From Rickettsiales bacterium (GTDB lineage: Bacteria > Pseudomonadota > Alphaproteobacteria > Rickettsiales > UBA1997), in NCBI GenBank assembly GCA_009693885.1, contig SHWK01000022.1, forward strand, positions 1 through 11,485: a stretch of DNA of 11,485 nt. The letters are read 5' to 3'. The notes under the pieces were generated by a model that was not told the DNA's origin, searched no databases, and saw nothing but the letters and a program-made list of their open reading frames with translations. Below are positions 7,418 to 11,485 of the stretch, in pieces (position 1 is the stretch's first letter; each line of letters starts with the position of its first letter). Made by a program: the position numbers and the translations under genes.

Positions 7418-8215
7418 ATGCTGCAATTTTTAAAAATGAATGGCGCGGGAAATGATTTTATTATTTTTGACGCGCGCGTTTCTAAAATAAAACTTTCTGA
7501 TTTATATATTCAAAAACTTTGCAATCGCAAAAATATAGGCTGCGATCAATTGGTGGTTATCAAAAATTCTTCTCGCGCTGAATGTTTCATAGAAATTTAC
7601 AACCAAGATGGTTCTGAGTCAGCTGTTTGTGGTAATGCTACGCGTTGTGTTGCTGCAATCATTATGGAAGAAAAAAACTCCGCTGCTATCGTGATAGAAA
7701 CTGCTGCAGGCCTTCTAAATTGTTGGCGCCATAATGATCATTATATTTCTAGTGAAAATAACATTTCTGTTGAAATGCGAGCTCCTATTTTTGAAAAAAA
7801 TTTTCTATTTAATGATCTAGAATTTTTTTGTGTTGACATGGGAAACCCTCACGCAGTAATCTTCGTAGATTATATGCCAAGTGATGCAGATTTTTTTGAA
7901 CTAGCGCCTGCCATTGAAAATCATCCATTTTTTTTACACAAAACCAATGTTGAATTTGCTAAAATAATTTCTGATAAAACAGTTGAAGTGCGTGTTTGGG
8001 AAAGAGGAACTGGCGAAACGCTTGCCTGTGGATCCGGTGCCTGTGCGGTTGTGGCAGCTGCAATAAAAAACAATTTAATTAAAAACGATAAAATTATAAC
8101 ACGCTTTAAAGGTGGAGATCTTACAATTGAATGGAGTGGTGATAAATTGCCAATTATTATGACTGGTGGTTATAAAAAAATTTTTATAGGAACGGTCGAT
8201 GAAAATTTTTTGTAG
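7418..8215 (+). CDS. dapF: Diaminopimelate epimerase
   Basis: Cofactor-independent epimerase converting LL-diaminopimelate to meso-diaminopimelate, used in peptidoglycan cross-links and as the lysine precursor; cytoplasmic. The 265 residues are close to the usual 274. Two pseudo-symmetric halves each supply one catalytic cysteine: C71 in SAVCGNATRC and C204 in TLACGSGAC. Other family signatures are KMNGAGNDF (6-14), NQDGSES, MGNPHAV (141-147), TNVEF and ERGTGE (195-200). All are intact, so it should be active. The ATG at 7418 lies 12 bases after efp with no Shine-Dalgarno. The 3' end overlaps the ccmH start by 17 bases and also contains the ccmH ribosome site. Presence of dapF indicates that the organism makes meso-DAP and so probably peptidoglycan. 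The E. coli neighbour of dapF, the lipoprotein gene lptM (yifL), may have its counterpart at 8505-8843. Confidence 0.97.
   Translation: MLQFLKMNGAGNDFIIFDARVSKIKLSDLYIQKLCNRKNIGCDQLVVIKNSSRAECFIEIYNQDGSESAVCGNATRCVAAIIMEEKNSAAIVIETAAGLLNCWRHNDHYISSENNISVEMRAPIFEKNFLFNDLEFFCVDMGNPHAVIFVDYMPSDADFFELAPAIENHPFFLHKTNVEFAKIISDKTVEVRVWERGTGETLACGSGACAVVAAAIKNNLIKNDKIITRFKGGDLTIEWSGDKLPIIMTGGYKKIFIGTVDENFL
8188..8192 (+). promoter_or_regulatory. Ribosome binding site of ccmH inside dapF
   Basis: AGGAA, six bases before the ATG at 8199, is the only clear Shine-Dalgarno sequence in front of any gene in the window. It lies within dapF codons and supports the overlapping start chosen for ccmH. Confidence 0.7.
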
Positions 8216-8579
8216 AGTATTTTTTGCGATAATTATTTTATCTATTAATGCTCAAGCACTATCGCCTGAGGCAAGGCTACCAGATCTAGCGCAAGAGCAG
8301 CGCGCCATGCAATTATTTTCCGAAGTAAAATGCTTAGTTTGTAGTGGTCAATCAATCGAAAGTTCAAATACTGAATTTTCTTCTGAAATGCGAAAACTAA
8401 TTCGTCAAAAAATCTCTGAAAAGAAAAGTGATCAAGAAGTGCGTAATGAATTAGTCAAAGAATTCGGTGATGATGTTTTGTTTTCTAGTCAAAAAAATTT
8501 TATACTATTGTTGTCCATCCTTGTTTTTGCTATCTTGCTCGCTGGCTTTTTTCTCCGCAGCTTTTTTCGGAAATTTTGA
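8199..8579 (+). CDS. ccmH: Cytochrome c maturation protein CcmH (short thioredox form)
   Basis: Membrane-anchored periplasmic thiol protein of the System I (Ccm) pathway; it keeps the CXXCH cysteines of apocytochrome c reduced for haem attachment. The 126 residues match the short CcmH/CycL/Ccl2 form. A signal or anchor segment occupies residues 1-20 (cleavage plausible after AQA). The redox motif CLVC is at 45-48 within VKCLVCSGQSI, followed by the three-helix bundle with MRKLIRQKI and FGDDVLF. A C-terminal membrane helix spans about 101-119. The usual Pro-containing segment after the VL (RPP or KPP in relatives) is replaced by SSQKN, a minor departure. The start ATG at 8199 is inside dapF with a good AGGAA site, which suggests translational coupling. 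No other ccm gene is nearby. The last 75 bases overlap the lipoprotein gene on the opposite strand. Confidence 0.92.
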   Translation: MKIFCRVFFAIIILSINAQALSPEARLPDLAQEQRAMQLFSEVKCLVCSGQSIESSNTEFSSEMRKLIRQKISEKKSDQEVRNELVKEFGDDVLFSSQKNFILLLSILVFAILLAGFFLRSFFRKF

Positions 8580-8843
8580 ATTATCTAAAATTTTCATATT
8601 ATCAGAAAGTGTTGAACCAGTTTTTTTATCTAATTTTTGATTACTTTTAGGCTGATCTCTATCATAATAATATTTAAAATCTTTATCGGCGTCACTAATA
8701 CCATAGCCTTCATTGATTTTTTTATATCTTCCGCTTCTTAAATCTTTATCTTTTTCAGGCAAAACTAATACACTTTTTTTCCCACAAGAAATAATTGCGC
8801 TAAGGCAAAAAATTGAAAATAATATTTTTGATATTTTTGTCAT
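8505..8843 (-). CDS. lptM: Small lipoprotein, LptM-like (YifL family), with a Lys-rich tail
   Basis: A 112-residue protein with a lipoprotein signal: basic start MTKISK, hydrophobic core ILFSIFCLSAI, lipobox IISC, and lipidated cysteine at C20. The mature start CGKKSVLVLPEKDKD resembles the CG-x-KGPL-x-LP signature of LptM (formerly YifL), which helps oxidative maturation of the LPS-export protein LptD at the outer membrane (established in E. coli). In E. coli the gene lies beside dapF; here dapF is two genes away on the other strand, which fits. The rest is hydrophilic, with no recognisable domain, and ends in a Lys/Glu/Ser/Asp-rich tail. That tail is encoded in the 75 bases antisense to the ccmH membrane helix. 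It follows tsaD by 21 bases on the same strand. The lipoprotein call is firm; the LptM assignment rests on a short motif plus context. Confidence 0.72.
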   Translation of the reverse strand: MTKISKILFSIFCLSAIISCGKKSVLVLPEKDKDLRSGRYKKINEGYGISDADKDFKYYYDRDQPKSNQKLDKKTGSTLSDNMKILDNSKFPKKAAEKKASEQDSKNKDGQQ

Positions 8844-8864
8844 AAAAAATTTTTCAAGTTTAAT

Positions 8865-10001
8865 TTAGTAGCTTAAAGTTTTTTCACTATATTCGCTTAT
8901 TTCCCAGCGGGCGCGTGGCTTAAAATCTAAGCTATCGGTTAATCCCAGTTTCATTTTTTCAACTCCAGCCCATGCTATCATTGCTGCATTATCAGTGCAT
9001 AAAGGTAATGGTGGTGCGATAATTTCTAGTGAATTATTTTGAGCCCACTCAGTCAATTTAGAAAAAATATAACGGTTTGCTGCTACTCCGCCACAAATTA
9101 TAATTTTATTCACAGAATTTTTATTGTCTGACAAGTCTTGTCTCGCAAGGCTTTGTGTCATATCAGAAATTTTTGCTAATTTATAATAAAAAATATTTTC
9201 TAACCGATTTAAAATAATTGCCACCACTGTTTTTTGAAATGAGGCACAAATATCAGCTTTTTCTTGATCCGATAATTTTGTATGAGAAATTGAATGAGAA
9301 AATTCTGCGCCAGATAATTTTTCAACTTGCCGACGCACTGCTGTTTTTAATCCTGAAAATGAAAAATCAAAAAGATGTTTTTTTTCAAAATCAGAATCAA
9401 TCAAGGGCTGCGGAAATTTAAATTTATTTTCATCGCCACTAAGTGCAAGTTTTTCAACTGCAGGGCCGCCAGGGTAGGGCAATCCAAGCATTTGAGCTAC
9501 TTTATCAAAAGCTTCACCAAGAGCATCATCAATGGTTTCTCCAAGTTTTCTATATTGGCCAACGCCATGAGCCAGTAAGATTTGGCAATGTCCACCAGAA
9601 AGCAATAATAGTAAATAAGGAAATTCAACATCTTGCACCAAGCGTGCCGTTAAAGCGTGAGCCTCTAAGTGATTCACCGCAATAAAAGGTTTTTGCAAAA
9701 CTGAAGCGAGGGTTTTTCCTGTCATCAAGCCAACAATTACGCCGCCAATTAAACCAGGCCCAGCCGTTGCCGCAATTGCATCTAAGTCGTTCAATTTTAA
9801 ATTTGCTTGTCGTAAAACTTCAATAATCAGCGAATCCAAAACTTCAATATGGCTGCGAGCAGCAAGCTCTGGCACTACACCGCCATATTTTTCATGCAAC
9901 TTAATTTGAGAATTTATAACTTGCGCTAAAATATTTTTTTGATCATCAACAATTGCAACGGCTGTTTCATCGCAAGAGGTTTCAATTCCAAGAATTTTCA
10001 T
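8865..10001 (-). CDS. tsaD: tRNA N6-adenosine threonylcarbamoyltransferase TsaD
   Basis: Transfers threonylcarbamoyl from TC-AMP to A37 of ANN-decoding tRNAs, with TsaB and TsaE (formerly YgjD/Gcp/Kae1 family). I start it at ATG 10001, giving 378 residues beginning MKILGIETSCDETAVAI; a GTG codon directly before it (10004-10002) would add one residue. ASKHA-fold signatures are all present: GVVPELAARSH (41-51), metal-binding HLEAH (111-115), LLLLSGGHCQ, ETIDDALGEAFDKVA, FSFSGLKTAV (213-222), IICGGVAANRY (301-311) and LCTDNAAMIAW. Its length exceeds the E. coli form (about 337) because of a hydrophilic insert around 275-298 before the last ATPase motif, as seen in alphaproteobacterial relatives (recalled). 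It follows the KirBac gene by 10 bases. Confidence 0.97.
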   Translation of the reverse strand: MKILGIETSCDETAVAIVDDQKNILAQVINSQIKLHEKYGGVVPELAARSHIEVLDSLIIEVLRQANLKLNDLDAIAATAGPGLIGGVIVGLMTGKTLASVLQKPFIAVNHLEAHALTARLVQDVEFPYLLLLLSGGHCQILLAHGVGQYRKLGETIDDALGEAFDKVAQMLGLPYPGGPAVEKLALSGDENKFKFPQPLIDSDFEKKHLFDFSFSGLKTAVRRQVEKLSGAEFSHSISHTKLSDQEKADICASFQKTVVAIILNRLENIFYYKLAKISDMTQSLARQDLSDNKNSVNKIIICGGVAANRYIFSKLTEWAQNNSLEIIAPPLPLCTDNAAMIAWAGVEKMKLGLTDSLDFKPRARWEISEYSEKTLSY

Positions 10002-10011
10002 CACTTATTTA

Positions 10012-10908
10012 TTAATAAACAATATCATGAAAGAGTTTATAATTTACATTTATAGCGCCAGTTTTATCCCAACTCATGATATCAACAAAATTACCATCAA
10101 AAGCGATTTCTTTGGCGATGTATGAATAGTGTGAGCGAACCGTTTGTGAAAGAGTTTCATCAAAACCAGTTACTGAAACGATAATTTCGATATTTCGTTC
10201 TTCTAAAATTTCTTTTGTGATATTGAATAGAGGGCTATTTTTTGTAATCTGATGCCTTATAGTCCAGCTGGGAGTAAGTAATGGCACATTATTGCGCACA
10301 AGATTTAAATCATAAAAAGCTCTTCTGGTTGAGTTATTTTCTGTTTTTTCATCGCAAATAAAAACAGCTTTAATTGTTGGGTCAGCAATTGGGCTATTGC
10401 GCAAATTTCCTAAGCGAAACATAAAGCAATTAACATTTTTATGCGAAGAAATCAGTGCTTTATGTCCAAATAAAATTCGTGTTGAAGGTCGGGATAGTTT
10501 TGAGAAAACGATACCAGTTGCAAGGGCTAGTCCAAGTAATCCTACAAAGGCTTCGATTGCTACTAGAATATTTGTAAAAATTGTTTGCGGACTCATCGTG
10601 CCATAGCCAATTGTTGCCAATGTTTGAACGCTAAAAAAGAAGGAATCGGCAAAAGATCCGGCGTGAGTATTTGAAATGCCGCCATCTTCTAATAAATATA
10701 GTGATGCAAAAAAACAGTTAAGAGTGATATATAAAAAAACGATAAAAAATATCAACTTAGACCAAGATGTGGCAATGCTATTTATATAAAAATCTTTGCG
10801 TGAAATTTTGCCGATACCTTCGCGATTAATTATAGTTCTGTGATCATTGCGATGAACTAAGCGAGAGATATGTACTTTGGGATTATGACCTTTTTTATGT
10901 GATGTCAT
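10012..10908 (-). CDS. Inward-rectifier-type potassium channel (KirBac family)
   Basis: Tetrameric two-helix K+ channel of the inner membrane with a cytoplasmic immunoglobulin-like regulatory domain. Starting at ATG 10908 gives 298 residues, close to KirBac3.1 (about 300). Visible parts: an N-terminal slide-helix region (about 25-50), membrane helix 1 (about 51-73), the pore helix SFFFSVQTLAT and selectivity filter TIGYG (99-103), membrane helix 2 (about 112-136), then the IRK C-terminal domain with FRLGNLRNSPI, RRAFYDLNLVRNNVPLL, SWTIRHQI and SPLF. A start at 10941 would add 11 residues and overlap dnaB by 26 bases; I prefer 10908, which begins 7 bases after the dnaB stop and gives family length. 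The gene lies between dnaB and tsaD, an unusual place. Family membership is firm; gating ligand and physiological role are not evident. Confidence 0.93.
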   Translation of the reverse strand: MTSHKKGHNPKVHISRLVHRNDHRTIINREGIGKISRKDFYINSIATSWSKLIFFIVFLYITLNCFFASLYLLEDGGISNTHAGSFADSFFFSVQTLATIGYGTMSPQTIFTNILVAIEAFVGLLGLALATGIVFSKLSRPSTRILFGHKALISSHKNVNCFMFRLGNLRNSPIADPTIKAVFICDEKTENNSTRRAFYDLNLVRNNVPLLTPSWTIRHQITKNSPLFNITKEILEERNIEIIVSVTGFDETLSQTVRSHYSYIAKEIAFDGNFVDIMSWDKTGAINVNYKLFHDIVY

Positions 10909-10915
10909 TATTGAT

Positions 10916-11485
10916 TTAATCAAAATTATTATGATGTTCAATATCTAGATTGCCAAAGCGCGTGAACTCTGCATCAAAAAATAAATGCGTGTTGCCAACT
11001 GGGCCATTACGCTGTTTAGCGATCATCACCTCAGATAAATTGCGTAATTCTTGCATGCGAATTTTCCATGCTTCAAACTGTGCTACATCAGCTTCTGGAG
11101 GTTGTTTGCGCTCATGGTAATAGCTTTCGCGATAAATAAATGCCACCACATCAGCATCTTGCTCAATTGATCCTGATTCACGCAGATCAGAGAGTTGTGG
11201 CCTTTTATCTTCGCGCTGTTCAACCGCCCGCGATAATTGCGAAAGTGCCATCACCGGAATATTAAATTCTTTTGCCAATGCTTTTAATCCCTGTGTAATC
11301 TGCGAAATTTCTTGCACACGATTTTCAACCGCTCCGCCACGAGAATCAACCGCCTTCACCAATTGCAAATAATCAACGAACACTAAACCCAAATTATGCT
11401 TGCGAATCATGCGCCGCGTGCGTGTGCGAATTGCCGCAATTGAAAGTGCTGGAGTATCATCAATAAAAAATGGCCATTTTGAAAT
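10916..11485 (-). CDS. dnaB: Replicative DNA helicase DnaB, C-terminal part (5' end outside window)
   Basis: Ring helicase that unwinds DNA ahead of the replication fork. The frame is open to the right edge (190 codons including the stop), so the N-terminal domain, linker and Walker A lie outside. Visible: FFIDDTPALSIAAIRTR, Walker B LGLVFVDYLQLV, the ALSQLSRAVEQREDKRP segment, DLRESGSIEQDAD, IYRESYYH, and KQRNGPVG, containing the lysine and arginine-finger residues that contact ATP of the neighbouring subunit (known for E. coli DnaB). A short insert rich in Glu, Pro and Gln after the YYHE segment is common in alphaproteobacterial DnaB. No intein signature is visible in this part. Its stop is 7 bases before the KirBac start, so the channel is probably on the dnaB transcript. 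This is chromosomal replicative DnaB rather than a phage copy, judging by its core-gene neighbours. Confidence 0.96.
   Translation of the reverse strand: MSKWPFFIDDTPALSIAAIRTRTRRMIRKHNLGLVFVDYLQLVKAVDSRGGAVENRVQEISQITQGLKALAKEFNIPVMALSQLSRAVEQREDKRPQLSDLRESGSIEQDADVVAFIYRESYYHERKQPPEADVAQFEAWKIRMQELRNLSEVMIAKQRNGPVGNTHLFFDAEFTRFGNLDIEHHNNFD

Noticed and set aside
9218..9685. Overlapping + strand frames of 67-80 codons
   Set aside because: Antisense shadows of tsaD, which has intact motifs throughout this stretch.
10002..10004. GTG as the tsaD start
   Set aside because: The next codon is ATG and begins the canonical MKILGIETSCDET; the GTG adds only one residue and has no better ribosome site.
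10909..10941. Upstream ATG extending the KirBac channel by 11 residues
   Set aside because: It would overlap the dnaB end by 26 bases and give a hydrophobic N-terminus foreign to KirBac proteins; ATG 10908 gives the family length.
1..11485. CRISPR array, insertion sequence, prophage, toxin-antitoxin or defence cluster
   Set aside because: No regularly spaced repeats, transposase, integrase or paired small toxin/antitoxin frames are seen; all strands are accounted for by core genes.

Overview
The window is an AT-rich piece of a Gram-negative chromosome, most likely from an alphaproteobacterium of the Rickettsiales or Holosporales kind (inference). Support comes from a VirB11-type ATPase standing alone, an isolated ccmH and an isolated pntB, EF-P and DnaB sequences of alphaproteobacterial character, and a lipid A/Kdo gene set. 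The gene set is less reduced than in Rickettsia: pyrE (pyrimidines), metF (methyl-folate) and dapF (meso-DAP) are all full length. I see no integrase, insertion sequence, CRISPR array, tRNA or rRNA.

Layout. Positions 1-2428, + strand: the 3' end of a porin, virB11, then lpxD. Positions 2425-4354, - strand: infA, metF and pyrE, read pyrE to metF to infA; infA meets lpxD tail to tail with overlapping stop codons. The 172-base gap between metF and infA is the longest gene-free stretch and holds a long imperfect palindrome followed on the + strand by a T8 run. Positions 4355-4413 are a compact divergent promoter region. Positions 4414-8579, + strand: kdsD/kpsF, pntB, efp, dapF and ccmH with gaps of 45, 22 and 12 bases and then a 17-base overlap, probably one transcript. 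Positions 8505-11485, - strand: dnaB (its 3' part only), a KirBac-type potassium channel, tsaD and a small LptM-like lipoprotein with gaps of 7, 10 and 21 bases, also operon-like. The lipoprotein gene runs 75 bases into the end of ccmH on the opposite strand.

How the genes fit together. Several serve the envelope: the porin and VirB11 (surface transport), LpxD (lipid A), KdsD (Kdo precursor), DapF (peptidoglycan), CcmH (periplasmic cytochrome c maturation), the LptM-like lipoprotein (LptD maturation, if the call is right), PntB and KirBac (inner membrane). The rest are core information or metabolism genes: IF-1, EF-P, TsaD, DnaB, PyrE, MetF. There is no pathway-level clustering.

This is mostly ordinary housekeeping DNA and I found no convincing new multi-gene system. 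The best leads are the palindromic element at 2659-2780, a 13-base motif shared at the same distance before two LPS genes, the ccmH/lipoprotein tail-to-tail overlap, the KirBac gene placed between dnaB and tsaD, and the near absence of Shine-Dalgarno sequences.
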